36,228 nucleotides of DNA, from positions 1 through 36,228 of the forward strand of contig JAJYJM010000020.1 in NCBI GenBank assembly GCA_021789495.1, written 5' to 3'. Positions 9,102 through 17,368 of the stretch are shown here, in pieces; position 1 is the first letter of the stretch, and each line of letters begins with the position of its first letter. Origin of the DNA: Nitrospirota bacterium. GTDB lineage: Bacteria > Nitrospirota > JACRHJ01. A model generated the notes under the pieces. The model was not told the origin of the DNA, ran no database searches, and was given only the letters and a program-made list of their open reading frames with translations. Made by a program: the position numbers and the translations under genes.

Positions 9102-9139
9102 TTCCAAGCTTTTCAATTTTTGATATAATTCCCGGAATC

Positions 9140-9216
9140 GGGGACGTAGCTCAGTCGGTTAGAGCGCCTGCCTGTCACGTAGGAGGTCGCGAGTTCGAGC
9201 CTCGTCGTCCCCGCCA
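9140..9216 (+). tRNA. tRNA-Asp (anticodon GTC)
   Basis: The acceptor GGGGACG (9140-9146) pairs with CGTCCCC (9206-9212), followed by discriminator G and an encoded CCA. The anticodon stem CCTGC/GTAGG closes loop CTGTCAC, giving GTC. The D-loop AGTCGGTTA and T-arm GTTCGAGCC are standard. Confidence 0.96.
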
Positions 9217-9224
9217 ACAAAATC

Positions 9225-9256
9225 AAGGGGTTGGGCGTCTTGCCCGGCCCCTTTAA
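9225..9256 (+). terminator. Terminator after tRNA-Asp
   Basis: AAGGGGTTGGGC pairs with GCCCGGCCCCTT (9242-9253), with two G-U pairs and a five-base loop, followed by TTTAATTTT. From there to 9359 only AT-rich sequence without a gene is seen. Confidence 0.8.
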
Positions 9257-9359
9257 TTTTGCAGGTGTCCGTATAGAAATAGCTAAATTAATTTAGGCAT
9301 GTTATTGCATCTGTTCAATCCCGGCCTTCGCTTTTTTTGAGTTTTTTCCGGTATTCTTC

Positions 9360-9387
9360 TTGACAAAAATAAAATTTATTGTATTAT
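9360..9387 (+). promoter_or_regulatory. Promoter of the structured RNA
   Basis: A consensus TTGACA (9360-9365), a 16-base spacer and TATTAT (9382-9387) predict a transcript start near 9394, directly before the outer stem of the RNA element. Confidence 0.65.
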
Positions 9388-9393
9388 TGAGGG

Positions 9394-9535
9394 TATAGTA
9401 AATCCGTTGACTCCCGGATTCCGGGAGACGCAGCTTCCGGGCCACTTAAGCAGGCGATTCCCCTCCCCTGCGGCCTCAGTTTTGCCTTCCCCCGGCATGG
9501 CCGAAGTAAGCCCGGAGGCTGCGAAAACGGATCTC
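9394..9535 (+). ncRNA. Unassigned structured RNA (small RNA or cimA leader)
   Basis: The bases show a nested, branched fold. ATCCGTT (9402-9408) pairs with AACGGAT (9526-9532) and closes a three-way junction. One arm is the hairpin CTCCCGG-ATT-CCGGGAG (9411-9427). The other is a 14-bp helix, 9429-9442 with 9510-9523, which has a single G-U pair. Inside it lie ACTT/AAGT, a GCAGG/CCTGC hairpin (9450-9471) and a CGGCC/GGCCG stem (9471-9475 with 9499-9503; base 9471 is shared) capped by TGCC/GGCA. The apical loops are C-rich (CCCCTCC, TTCCCCC), a pattern known from small RNAs that block Shine-Dalgarno sites. I cannot match it to T-box, 6S, SRP or any riboswitch I know. There is no T-run at its 3' end, so it may run on into cimA as a leader. 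Confidence 0.6.
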
Positions 9536-9574
9536 CCCCATAGCCTCAAATCCCCGAAAATCCCAAAAAAAAGT

Positions 9575-9611
9575 TTGAATTTTTAATGGGTTAATGTTAT
9601 ATTCATTAACC
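9575..9611 (+). promoter_or_regulatory. cimA promoter with an overlapping palindromic operator
   Basis: TTGAAT (9575-9580), a 17-base spacer and TATATT (9598-9603) form a promoter. A perfect inverted repeat, GGTTAATG (9589-9596) and CATTAACC (9604-9611), frames the -10 box, so a dimeric repressor bound there would block transcription. No T-run follows, which argues against a terminator. The cimA ribosome site is GAGG at 9628-9631. Confidence 0.55.
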
Positions 9612-9638
9612 TGTTATCCTAATTTTCGAGGTTTTTTG

Positions 9639-11204
9639 ATGGTAAAAATATACGATACTACCCTGAGGGACGGGGCGCAGTCGGAAGATGTGGCCTTCTC
9701 GCTTGAGGATATGGTCCGGGTGACCCTCAAGCTCGATGAACTGGGCGTCCATTACATCGAGGGCGGCTGGCCCGGCTCCAATCCCAAGGACGCCGCATAT
9801 TTTGATAAAATCAAAGGATACAGGCTTGCTACGGCTAAAACCGCCGCATTCGGGAGTACCCGGCGCGCCGGGGTAAGGGCAGACGAAGACCAGAACCTCC
9901 TATCGCTCGTGAAAGCCGGCACGCCCGTGGTTACGATATTCGGGAAAAGCTGGAACCTGCATGTCCGGGAGGCGCTCAAGGTCTCTCTGGACGAAAACCT
10001 CGACATGATACATAGTTCGGTGTCGTTTCTAAAGGCAAACGTGCCGGAGGTTTTTTACGATGCGGAGCATTTCTTCGACGGCTACAAGTCCAACCCGGCT
10101 TATGCCGTAAAGACATTGAAGGCCGCCCGCGACGCCGGGGCCGACTGCCTGGTCCTTTGCGATACGAACGGCGGCACGCTCACATGGGATATAGAGAGGA
10201 TGGTAACCGAGGTAAAGGAGAAGTTATCCGCCCCGCTCGGCATACACTGCCACAACGACTCCGAGCTTGCCGTGGCCAATTCTCTCGCGGCGATAAATCT
10301 CGGCGCAGAACAGGTTCAGGGGACGATTAACGGCTACGGGGAGCGGTGCGGGAACGCCAATTTATGCTCGATTATCCCTGCTGTTCAGCTGAAGATGGGC
10401 CTGGAAGGTATACCCAATGACAGGCTTGCGAAGCTCAGGGAAATCTCCCGTTTTGTCGCGGAGATAGCCAATCTCAGGCCATACAAGCACCAGCCGTATG
10501 TCGGGAATTCCGCCTTCGCGCACAAGGCGGGGATGCACGTAAACGCCGTCCTGAAGGCGCGCGAGACCTACGAGCACACAAGGCCGGAGGCGGTGGGCAA
10601 CGTCCAGCGCATACTCGTCTCCGACCTTGCAGGCAAGAGCAATATCATCCGTAAGGCGTCCGAGTATGGCATAGACCTCACGCACAATACGCCGGAGGTG
10701 AAGAACATCCTCCATACGCTCAAGGACATGGAGAACCAGGGCTACCAGTACGAGGGCGCGGAGGCGTCTTTCGAGCTGCTTGTCAAAAAGGCCACGGGCA
10801 GACACAAGAAGTTCTTTGAGCTTGAGGGCTACCGCGTAATCGTCGAGTGGTACGAGGCGAAGCGCGAGACGGTCTCCGAGGCGACCATCCGCGTCTGGGT
10901 AGGGCAGGACAAGTTCGAGTATACCGCCGCGATGGGCAACGGCCCGGTGAACGCGCTCGACAACGCCCTCAGAAAAGCCGTCCTGAAGCACTTCCCGGAG
11001 CTTTCCGGCGTGAGGCTCCTGGATTATAAAGTCCGCGTCCTGAGCGCCGGCGAAGGGACGACGGCGAAGGTGCGCGTCCTTATCGAGTCCGGCGACGATA
11101 CCGGCAAATGGGGCACCGTCGGCGTCTCCGAGAACGTCATCGAGGCCTCCTGGGAGGCCCTGGTTGACAGTATCGAGTACAGGCTGCTGAAAGAAGAGAC
11201 TTAA
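9639..11204 (+). CDS. cimA: (R)-citramalate synthase
   Basis: CimA condenses acetyl-CoA with pyruvate to citramalate, starting the threonine-independent route to isoleucine; LeuCD and LeuB complete the chain extension. The 521-residue protein begins [21 protein letters not shown], the form typical of the CimA/TIGR00977 branch rather than true LeuA. It carries [13 protein letters not shown] (metal His pair) and [12 protein letters not shown], and ends in a LeuA-type allosteric domain from about residue 390. The ATG at 9639 is preferred over 9594 because it starts the homology and has GAGG upstream. It overlaps rseC by one base. Control is probably exerted at the palindrome upstream and perhaps by the structured RNA. 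Confidence 0.92.
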   Translation: MVKIYDTTLRDGAQSEDVAFSLEDMVRVTLKLDELGVHYIEGGWPGSNPKDAAYFDKIKGYRLATAKTAAFGSTRRAGVRADEDQNLLSLVKAGTPVVTIFGKSWNLHVREALKVSLDENLDMIHSSVSFLKANVPEVFYDAEHFFDGYKSNPAYAVKTLKAARDAGADCLVLCDTNGGTLTWDIERMVTEVKEKLSAPLGIHCHNDSELAVANSLAAINLGAEQVQGTINGYGERCGNANLCSIIPAVQLKMGLEGIPNDRLAKLREISRFVAEIANLRPYKHQPYVGNSAFAHKAGMHVNAVLKARETYEHTRPEAVGNVQRILVSDLAGKSNIIRKASEYGIDLTHNTPEVKNILHTLKDMENQGYQYEGAEASFELLVKKATGRHKKFFELEGYRVIVEWYEAKRETVSEATIRVWVGQDKFEYTAAMGNGPVNALDNALRKAVLKHFPELSGVRLLDYKVRVLSAGEGTTAKVRVLIESGDDTGKWGTVGVSENVIEASWEALVDSIEYRLLKEET

Positions 11205-11635
11205 TGGAAGAACCAGGCGTGGTAATGGAAACCGCGGGTAATACCGCCAAGGTGATGATGTCCCGGAGCGGGACATGCGAGTCGTGCGGCGCATCCGGGT
11301 CCTGCAAGGTCGCCTCCGGAGACAGGATAATGGAGGCGGACAACCCGCTTGGGGCGAAGCCCGGCCAGCGCGTGATGGTTGACATCGAATCCGCGATGTT
11401 CCTGAAGGCGACGTTCCTGACCTACATGCTCCCGGTGATATTCCTCTTCCTTGGCGCGTATCTCGGCGGGAAATACGGGCCGATGCTGTCCGGGGCCATC
11501 GCGCTCGATTACTGGCAGGCTATTGGCGGCGTAATATTTCTCGTCATATCGGCTGTGCTGGTGAGGCTTTACGATAAAAAAGTAAAACGCGCCACGACGA
11601 TAAGACCTGTAATTGTTAAAATAATGGAGGAATAA
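11204..11635 (+). CDS. RseC/MucC-family inner-membrane protein
   Basis: A 143-residue membrane protein of the RseC/MucC (SoxR-reducing system) family. The cytoplasmic N-terminal part has the family cysteine cluster CxxCxxxxxC (Cys25, Cys28, Cys34), thought to bind a metal or Fe-S cluster. Two membrane segments follow (about residues 67-87 and 106-124) and a basic tail. Homologues support electron transfer through Rnf/Rsx-type complexes or sigma-E control, but neither system is in the window. The ATG overlaps the cimA stop (TAATG), so it is co-translated with cimA. Confidence 0.85.
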   Translation: MEEPGVVMETAGNTAKVMMSRSGTCESCGASGSCKVASGDRIMEADNPLGAKPGQRVMVDIESAMFLKATFLTYMLPVIFLFLGAYLGGKYGPMLSGAIALDYWQAIGGVIFLVISAVLVRLYDKKVKRATTIRPVIVKIMEE

Positions 11636-11649
11636 TACAAAAGAAGACC

Positions 11650-11729
11650 GTCACCCCCGTGAAAACGGGGGCCCAGCTACTTTTCTTTTAAATCCAAAGT
11701 CACTGGGTTCCCGCTTTCGCGGGAATGAC
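11650..11729. repeat. Inverted pair of 27-bp GTCATTCCCGCGAAAGCGGG-type repeats
   Basis: Copy A (11650-11676, GTCACCCCCGTGAAAACGGG...) and copy B (11703-11729, read on the minus strand as GTCATTCCCGCGAAAGCGGG...) face each other around a 26-base AT-rich spacer. Each is itself a hairpin. A third copy lies at 20261-20287. The CCCGCNNNNGCGGG core resembles widespread REP/dRS3-like elements, and the doublet arrangement resembles a BIME. It fills the rseC-EF-G gap. Confidence 0.75.
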
Positions 11730-11757
11730 AAAATAATCGCTTATCTCAGGAGGCCAC

Positions 11758-13851
11758 ATGAAAGATTACGCAATAGAGAACACGAGAAATGTCGTAATCG
11801 TATCACACGGCGGCGCAGGCAAGACAATCCTCACAGAGGCCATGCTCTTCGCCGCCGGGGCCACGGACCGCATGGGCAGGGTCGAGGAAGGCAATACCGT
11901 GACCGACTTCGAGCCTGAAGAGATAAACAGGAAGTCCTCCATAAGCTCCGCCGCCGCCTTCTGCGAATGGGGCGGCAACAAAATAACCTTAATAGACACC
12001 CCCGGATACATAAATTTCCTTGAAGACGCAAAGGCCTGCGTCCGCGCCGCGGACGGCGCCGTAGTCATAATGTCGCCCATCTCCGGCATAAAGGCAGAGA
12101 CGGAAAAGGTATGGGAGTATTTGAACGAGTTCGGTCTTCCGCGCATAATCTTCGTCGCCAAGATGGACAAGGAGAGGGCGGACATCGAGACCGTCCTTAA
12201 GGAATGCGGTAAGGGATTCTGCAAGGAGGCGACGCCTGTCCAGATACCCATAGGCTCCGAGAGCGGCTTCAAGGGAATAATCGACCTTTTGAAGATGAAG
12301 GCTTACGTAACCGACGAGGGCGGCAAGACCAAAGAGACCGACATCCCGGCGGACATGAAAGGCAGGGCCGATGAGTTCCGGGGAAAGATGATAGAGAAGA
12401 TCGCCGAGAGCGACGATGCGCTTATCGAGAAATACCTTGAGACCGGCGAGCTCTCCCAGGAGGAGATTCTGGCAGGCCTTCGGAAAGGCTGCATCGCCGG
12501 GAAGGTAACGCCCCTGCTCTGCGGCGCGCCGCCGAAGGGTATCGGCGTGCCGCAGCTTCTCGATATGATTACGTCGGCCCTGCCGAACCCTATGGAGAAG
12601 GCCGAGACGGCGCCGATAAAGGTTAAAGACGCCAGGGGCGCGGAAGCGATCCTGAAGACGGATAAAAACGGCCCTCTGGCGGCGGTCGTTTTCAAGACCA
12701 TTGCCGACCCGTTCGCGGGAAAACTCAGCCTTTTCAGGGTAATATCCGGCCAGTTGCGCTCCGATTCCACCGTATTCAACGCAAACAAAGAGAAGGAAGA
12801 GCGCATAGGCCAGGTGTTTTACCTCATGGGCAAGAAGCAGGTCCCGGCGCAGGCCATAAAGGCGGGCGAGATAGCCGCTGTCGCCAAGCTGAAGGATACC
12901 GTAACCGGCGATACTTTATGCGACAAGGCGCATCCATACATTACGGAGCCGATAAAATACCAGGAGCCTGTGATGGCCTTTGCCATCGAGGCAAAGAACA
13001 AGGGCGAGGAGGACAAAATATCGAACGGCCTGCACCGCCTCCTTGAGGAGGACCCGACGCTTCGGTTCCAGAGGGACGGGCAGACGAAGGAGATGATACT
13101 CTCCGGCATGGGCCAGCTTCACCTTGAGATTACACTTGAGCGCCTGAAGCGCAAGTTCGGCACGGAAGTCGCCATGAAGACCCCGAAGATACCTTACAAG
13201 GAGACGATCAAGGGCAGGACGAAGATTCAGGGCAAATACAAGAAGCAGTCCGGCGGGCGCGGCCAGTACGGCGACACGTGGATTGAAATCGAGCCTATGG
13301 GAAGGGGCGCAGGTTTCGAATTCGTCGATAAAATCGTGGGCGGGGCCATACCAAGACAGTATATCCCGGCGGTTGAGAAGGGCATTATAGAGGCCATGCA
13401 CGAGGGGGTAATTGCCGGCTATCCCGTTGTAGACATCAGGGTTACGCTTTACGACGGCTCATACCACGAGGTGGATTCTTCGGAGATGGCCTTCAAAATC
13501 GCAGGCTCAATGGGCTTCAAAAAAGGCGTCCTGGAGTGCCGTCCCGCGCTCCTGGAACCTGTAATGGACGTAACGATAGTCGTCCCCGAAGACACAATGG
13601 GAAACGTCATAGGCGACCTGAACTCCCGGCGCGGGAAGGTGCAGGGCATGGCGTCCTCCGGCTCGAACCAGAAGGTTACCGCGCAGGTGCCCATGGCGGA
13701 AATGCTTAACTACGCGCCGACATTGAATTCCCTGACATCCGGGCGCGGGATGTATACGATGTCTTTCTCACATTACGAGGAAGTTCCAGCGCACCTGGCG
13801 CAGAAGGTAATAGACGAGAGTAAAAAGGCGAAAGAAGAGAAGGCAGAATAA
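11758..13851 (+). CDS. EF-G paralogue (elongation factor G-like GTPase)
   Basis: A 697-residue translational GTPase with the full EF-G layout: G domain (about 1-280) with P-loop SHGGAGKT (16-23), switch II DTPGYINF (80-87) and AKMD (G4), then domains II-V ending in the EF-G C-terminal fold. Switch II carries Tyr84 where canonical EF-G has the catalytic His of DTPGH, and G4 is AKMD instead of NKMD. Both are typical of the second, EF-G2-like class, whose role (alternative translocation, recycling or stress) varies. It stands alone, not in a str operon with rpsL/rpsG/tuf, which supports the paralogue call. AGGAGG precedes the ATG. Confidence 0.92.
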   Translation: MKDYAIENTRNVVIVSHGGAGKTILTEAMLFAAGATDRMGRVEEGNTVTDFEPEEINRKSSISSAAAFCEWGGNKITLIDTPGYINFLEDAKACVRAADGAVVIMSPISGIKAETEKVWEYLNEFGLPRIIFVAKMDKERADIETVLKECGKGFCKEATPVQIPIGSESGFKGIIDLLKMKAYVTDEGGKTKETDIPADMKGRADEFRGKMIEKIAESDDALIEKYLETGELSQEEILAGLRKGCIAGKVTPLLCGAPPKGIGVPQLLDMITSALPNPMEKAETAPIKVKDARGAEAILKTDKNGPLAAVVFKTIADPFAGKLSLFRVISGQLRSDSTVFNANKEKEERIGQVFYLMGKKQVPAQAIKAGEIAAVAKLKDTVTGDTLCDKAHPYITEPIKYQEPVMAFAIEAKNKGEEDKISNGLHRLLEEDPTLRFQRDGQTKEMILSGMGQLHLEITLERLKRKFGTEVAMKTPKIPYKETIKGRTKIQGKYKKQSGGRGQYGDTWIEIEPMGRGAGFEFVDKIVGGAIPRQYIPAVEKGIIEAMHEGVIAGYPVVDIRVTLYDGSYHEVDSSEMAFKIAGSMGFKKGVLECRPALLEPVMDVTIVVPEDTMGNVIGDLNSRRGKVQGMASSGSNQKVTAQVPMAEMLNYAPTLNSLTSGRGMYTMSFSHYEEVPAHLAQKVIDESKKAKEEKAE

Positions 13852-13871
13852 CGTTTTTCCAATAAAAATCC

Positions 13872-13901
13872 TTGACATAGCCTTATTCCTTAATGTATAT
13901 T
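13872..13901 (+). promoter_or_regulatory. Promoter of the ihfA-merR unit
   Basis: A consensus TTGACA (13872-13877), an 18-base spacer and TATATT (13896-13901) precede the ihfA start by about 97 bases, giving a leader near 90 bases long without an obvious ORF. Confidence 0.65.
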
Positions 13902-13998
13902 CTGCCTGTCGGTGGGGGCGGGATTAAAATTAAAACCGGGATTGCGGATTAACGATGTATTGGCGGGGCAGGCTGTAAATCAACTCAGGAGGCTTAAG

Positions 13999-14292
13999 AT
14001 GACCAAGGCGGACATAGTCTCGGAAGTTTATGAAAAAGTTGGTCTTTCCAAGAAGGAAGCAACTGACATAGTTGAGACGGTCCTGGACACCATAAAGGAT
14101 ACCCTGAAGGGCGGAGAGACGGTAAAGATTGCCGGTTTCGGAAATTTTGTCATCCGCGAAAAGGGCTCCCGCAAGGGACGCAACCCCAAGACTGGCGAAA
14201 ACATCGAGATTACGCCGCGCAAGGTCGTTACATTCAAGCCGAGTATGATTTTCAAGGATTTCGTCGATAAGGGCAAGGAAGAAACGGCATAA
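13999..14292 (+). CDS. ihfA: HU/IHF-family DNA-bending protein, probable IHF alpha
   Basis: A 97-residue nucleoid protein. It shows the family fold: MTKADIVSEVYEKVGLSKKE at the N-terminus, GFGNFVIREKGSRKGRNPKTGE in the DNA-wrapping arm (with the intercalating Pro in RNPKTG) and a final helix. AGGAGG lies just before the ATG at 13999; the upstream 29 codons of this frame have no homology and are rejected. IHF alpha is favoured over HU because of the adjacent MerR-type gene and the tRNA-Pro/surE context seen in Geobacter-like genomes, but the sequence alone cannot decide this firmly. Confidence 0.88.
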   Translation: MTKADIVSEVYEKVGLSKKEATDIVETVLDTIKDTLKGGETVKIAGFGNFVIREKGSRKGRNPKTGENIEITPRKVVTFKPSMIFKDFVDKGKEETA

Positions 14293-14315
14293 GCGTCCGA
14301 TTTCGGAGGCCTCCG

Positions 14316-14825
14316 ATGGCCGCTCAGCCAGGGAAGCTCTTCTATAAAATCGGTGAGGTCAGCCGGCTTGCACAGGTCGAGCCTTATGTCCTGAGGTATT
14401 GGGAAAACGAGTTCCCCGCTCTCTCTCCGAAAAAATCCAGGGGCGGCCAAAGGGTTTACCGGCAGAAGGAATTAGACCTTATCCTCTCGATTAAAAAAAT
14501 GCTCCACGAAGAAGGCTACACAATAGCCGGGGCCAGAAAAAAGATTCTGGAAGGGGGCTGGAGCGGGTCAGCCGGGATAAAAAAAGAGGCAAGGGATACC
14601 GGAAATACGGGGACGATGGAGTCCGGGGGTGCGGAGACGATGGAAGCGGGTGTGGTTGCCGAAATAAGTGCGGAACCCTCTCCGGATCCTCCGACGGTAG
14701 AGATGAATAACTCCCCGCAGATGTCCCTGCCGTTTTTCGGAAGCGGCTCCGGCGCGGGCATCCGGGACGCCCTGCTGAAGGTCAGGGCGGAAATAAAAGA
14801 GATAATCGAGCTGGTTAAATCTTGA
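14316..14825 (+). CDS. MerR-family transcriptional regulator
   Basis: A 169-residue regulator. The MerR winged helix lies at about residues 8-78: FYKIGEVSRLAQVEPYVLRYWENEF, then the wing SRGGQRVYRQKELD. The dimerisation helix follows. Residues 90-140 are a low-complexity linker rich in Gly, Glu, Ser and Pro, and the last 25 residues form an amphipathic helix. No cysteine-based metal site is seen, so this is not a mercury or copper sensor. It sits 23 bases behind ihfA and is the small MerR gene commonly found there. Confidence 0.88.
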   Translation: MAAQPGKLFYKIGEVSRLAQVEPYVLRYWENEFPALSPKKSRGGQRVYRQKELDLILSIKKMLHEEGYTIAGARKKILEGGWSGSAGIKKEARDTGNTGTMESGGAETMEAGVVAEISAEPSPDPPTVEMNNSPQMSLPFFGSGSGAGIRDALLKVRAEIKEIIELVKS

Positions 14826-14840
14826 TTGTATCGTAATTGC

Positions 14841-14874
14841 AGGGGCCGTATCAAGCGAAGCGCGTGTCGGCCCT
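14841..14874. repeat. Palindromic GGGCCG/CGGCCC repeat, copy 3
   Basis: AGGGGCCG (14841-14848) and GTCGGCCCT (14866-14874) share the ends of the hairpins at 115 and 5784 but enclose a longer, different loop that includes AAGCGAAGCG. It may serve as a weak terminator for merR; only a short T pair follows. Confidence 0.55.
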
Positions 14875-14896
14875 TCATTGGTTATAATGTTTAAGT

Positions 14897-14973
14897 CGGG
14901 GCGTGGCGCAGCCTGGTAGCGCACTTGTCTGGGGGGCAAGGGGTCGTCCGTTCAAATCGGATCGCCCCGACCA
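14897..14973 (+). tRNA. tRNA-Pro (anticodon GGG)
   Basis: The acceptor CGGGGCG pairs with CGCCCCG, then A and an encoded CCA. The anticodon stem CTTGT/GCAAG closes loop CTGGGGG, giving GGG. TATAAT lies at 14883-14888 without a clear -35, so it may instead be co-transcribed from ihfA. Confidence 0.95.
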
Positions 14974-15001
14974 TTTTACATACAAAACTCCCAAAGGAAT
15001 G

Positions 15002-15027
15002 GCCGCCGTATAGGCGGCTGTTTTTTT
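15002..15027 (+). terminator. Terminator between tRNA-Pro and surE
   Basis: GCCGCC (15002-15007), loop GTATA and GGCGGC (15013-15018) are followed by TG and seven T (15021-15027). The surE ATG begins at 15032, only four bases further on. Confidence 0.85.
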
Positions 15028-15031
15028 CAAT

Positions 15032-15805
15032 ATGCTTATCCTTGCCACCAACGACGACGGCGTATATTCGCCGGGACTTAAGATTCTCGCCAATGCGCTT
15101 AAGCATCTTGGCGATGTATGGGTCGTCGCGCCGGACAGGGAGCAGAGCGCGGTATCGCATTCCCTGACGCTTCACAGGCCGCTCCTCGTGGAAGAAGTGA
15201 TGGATAAAGTTTATGCCGTCAACGGCACGCCGACGGACTGCGTGAACGTAGCCGTGCACGGGATACTCCCGGAGAGGCCCGGCCTCGTGGTATCCGGGAT
15301 TAACAAGGGCGGGAACTTAGGCGACGACGTGACGTATTCCGGCACGGTATCCGCCGCGCTTGAGGCCGCGATAATGGGCATACCCGCGATCGCGTTCTCT
15401 ATGGCCGCGCGCGAGGATTTTCTTTTCCAGACGGGGGCGGACTACGCGGCGCGGCTGGCCGGGCAGGTGATAAGAGACGGGCTGAAAAAGGACACACTCC
15501 TGAACGTGAACGTGCCGAACATTAATTCGGACGAGATAAAAGGCGTAAGAATTACCCGCCAGGGCAGGCGCGTATATGGCGGCTCCGTCCTTGAGCGCAT
15601 CGACCCCAGGGGCAAGAAATACTACTGGATAGGCGGCGATACGGACAGGTGGATTGACGACCCGCTTGCCGACCACGAGGCCGTCAGGGCCGGATACATA
15701 TCCGTTACGCCGCTTATGCTCGACCTTACGGACCACGGGTATCTTGATAAGATAAAAGGCTGGGAAGAGATAATAAACTCAGACAAAATAACTATTAGGG
15801 AATAA
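15032..15805 (+). CDS. surE: 5'/3'-nucleotidase SurE
   Basis: SurE hydrolyses nucleoside monophosphates and acts in stationary-phase survival. The 257-residue protein has the metal-site NDDG (residues 7-10), [31 protein letters not shown] with the conserved Ser/Asn pair, and the [15 protein letters not shown] region. The ATG gives the exact family N-terminus but has no Shine-Dalgarno sequence and starts four bases after a terminator T-run, so expression must depend on read-through or on leaderless initiation. It abuts pcm without a gap, as in many bacteria. Confidence 0.95.
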   Translation: MLILATNDDGVYSPGLKILANALKHLGDVWVVAPDREQSAVSHSLTLHRPLLVEEVMDKVYAVNGTPTDCVNVAVHGILPERPGLVVSGINKGGNLGDDVTYSGTVSAALEAAIMGIPAIAFSMAAREDFLFQTGADYAARLAGQVIRDGLKKDTLLNVNVPNINSDEIKGVRITRQGRRVYGGSVLERIDPRGKKYYWIGGDTDRWIDDPLADHEAVRAGYISVTPLMLDLTDHGYLDKIKGWEEIINSDKITIRE

Positions 15806-16465
15806 ATGGTTCAGAACTTCGATGCGCTCCGGAAAAAGATGGTCGAGACCCAGCTTATAGCGCGGGGTATTAAGGACCAGCGCGTGCTTCAGGCCATGCT
15901 GAAGGTCCCGCGTCATCTCTTTGTCGAGGAGGCGCTCTGGGATCGCTCCTATGGAGATTATGCCCTGCCCATAGGCGAGGGGCAGACCATATCCCAGCCG
16001 TATATGGTAGCCGTAATGACAGAGCTTCTTGCCCCGGATAAGGACGACAAGGTACTGGAAATCGGCACCGGTTCCGGTTACCAGGCGGCAGTGCTTGCGG
16101 AACTGGCGTCGAAAGTCTGCACAGTGGAGCGCATCGGCGCGCTCGGGATGCGGGCGAGGAAGGTGCTTGATTTTCTTGGTTATTCTAATATCGCGGTTCG
16201 CACATTCGACGGCACCTACGGCTGGCGCGATGAAGCCCCCTTCGACGGGATAATCGTTACCGCGGCGTCTCCCGAGGTTCCGAAACCGCTCCTGGAGCAG
16301 CTGAAGGAGGGCGGACGCATGGTCATCCCTATCGGCGATAAATACCTCCAGACTCTTATGGTCGCGGATAAAAAACCGGGCGGCGCGGTTGACCTGAAGG
16401 AATCCGTAAAATGTGTTTTCGTGCCGCTTATCGGCGCATACGGTTTTAAGGCGGACGGGAGGTAG
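15806..16465 (+). CDS. pcm: Protein-L-isoaspartate O-methyltransferase
   Basis: Pcm repairs aged proteins by methylating L-isoaspartyl residues with SAM. The 219-residue protein has the N-terminal MVETQLIARGIKDQRVLQAM helix, VPRHLFVEEAL, the substrate block YGDYALPIGEGQTISQPYMVA (about residues 50-70), and SAM motif I VLEIGTGSGYQAAVLA (about 83-98). Its ATG directly follows the surE stop and the DedA gene begins one base after its own stop, so the three form one tightly packed operon concerned with survival and stress. Confidence 0.95.
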   Translation: MVQNFDALRKKMVETQLIARGIKDQRVLQAMLKVPRHLFVEEALWDRSYGDYALPIGEGQTISQPYMVAVMTELLAPDKDDKVLEIGTGSGYQAAVLAELASKVCTVERIGALGMRARKVLDFLGYSNIAVRTFDGTYGWRDEAPFDGIIVTAASPEVPKPLLEQLKEGGRMVIPIGDKYLQTLMVADKKPGGAVDLKESVKCVFVPLIGAYGFKADGR

Positions 16466-16466
16466 G

Positions 16467-17090
16467 ATGTCTGAAACGATTATCAAATACGTCGCGGCGT
16501 TTGTCATAATCGGCATATCCAGAATCGGCTATGCCGGGATAGCCCTGATGATGGCGATAGAATCCGCCTGCATACCGCTCCCCTCCGAGATTATAATGCC
16601 TTTCTCCGGATACCTTGTATACGCGGGGCATTTCCGGCTTTTTTATGTCGCCCTGGCGGGGACTGTCGGGTGCGTCATTGGTTCCGTCCTCGCTTATGGG
16701 GCCGGCGTATACGGCGGGCGGCCCTTCCTGCTAACATACGGGAAATATATATTAATCACGCCGAGAGAGCTCGATTCCGCTGACAGGTGGTTTGCAAGGT
16801 TCGGAGATGGCGCGATTTTTATTTCCCGCCTTCTGCCGGTTATCAGGACGTTTATTTCCCTGCCCGCCGGGATTGCCAGGATGAATTTTCCGAAGTTCGT
16901 TTTATATACCTTCCTGGGTTCATTCCCGTGGTGCTTGGGGCTTGCCTGGATAGGGGAGAAGATGGGCGAGAACTGGGATACCCTGGGAAAATATTTCCAC
17001 CGGATGGATGCGGCAATTGGCGTTGTAATTCTCGCCGGGATAGCGTTTTTTATCTGGCGGCACTGGCCAAGGAAGTCCGTGGCAGCCTGA
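16467..17090 (+). CDS. DedA-family membrane protein
   Basis: A 207-residue inner-membrane protein of the DedA (VTT/SNARE-associated) family, members of which flip lipid carriers such as undecaprenyl phosphate or phospholipids and help maintain proton motive force. The family marks are ESACIPLPSEIIMPFSGYLV (about residues 31-50, with the acidic residue and Pro in the re-entrant loop) and FISRLLPVIRTFISLPAGIARM (about 119-140). Four to five hydrophobic segments are visible. The start at 16467 was chosen over 16413 because the latter lies inside pcm and AGG precedes the later ATG. Confidence 0.9.
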   Translation: MSETIIKYVAAFVIIGISRIGYAGIALMMAIESACIPLPSEIIMPFSGYLVYAGHFRLFYVALAGTVGCVIGSVLAYGAGVYGGRPFLLTYGKYILITPRELDSADRWFARFGDGAIFISRLLPVIRTFISLPAGIARMNFPKFVLYTFLGSFPWCLGLAWIGEKMGENWDTLGKYFHRMDAAIGVVILAGIAFFIWRHWPRKSVAA

Positions 17091-17107
17091 GTAATTCCAA
17101 AATCATC

Positions 17108-17136
17108 TTGAAATAATAAAACCGGGATGCTATTAT
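17108..17136 (+). promoter_or_regulatory. Promoter of tRNA-Gly
   Basis: TTGAAA (17108-17113), a 17-base spacer and TATTAT (17131-17136) predict a start about 50 bases before the tRNA. Confidence 0.6.
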
Positions 17137-17193
17137 TTCACAAGCTGTTTGATATATCAGTTTCGGTTTGTCCGATGAGTCTGCTTTAAGATT

Positions 17194-17269
17194 GCGGGCG
17201 TAGCTCAGTTGGTAGAGTACAAGCTTCCCAAGCTTGGTGTCGCGGGTTCGAGACCCGTCGCCCGCTCCA
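17194..17269 (+). tRNA. tRNA-Gly (anticodon CCC)
   Basis: The acceptor GCGGGCG pairs with CGCCCGC, discriminator T, encoded CCA. The anticodon stem CAAGC/GCTTG closes loop TTCCCAA, giving CCC. Confidence 0.95.
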
Positions 17270-17277
17270 ATTTCCTC

Positions 17278-17297
17278 TGCGGCAATTCCTGGCCGCA
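17278..17297 (+). terminator. Weak hairpin after tRNA-Gly
   Basis: TGCGGC (17278-17283) pairs with GCCGCA (17292-17297); a GGCCTTTT run follows a few bases later. It may end the tRNA transcript. Confidence 0.4.
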
Positions 17298-17368
17298 CAA
17301 GGCCTTTTCCCCCGCCTCCGAGAGTTTCCGTGCGCCCGCATATAAATTGCTTTTGGGATGGAGGACAT

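Noticed and set aside
9394-9535. T-box, 6S or SRP RNA
   Set aside because: The T-box AGGGTGGNACCGCG core, the SRP GGAAGCAGCC tip and the long rod with central bubble of 6S were not found, so no class was assigned.
16413-16466. Upstream start for the DedA protein
   Set aside because: It lies wholly inside pcm in another frame, and the family N-terminus begins at the ATG at 16467.
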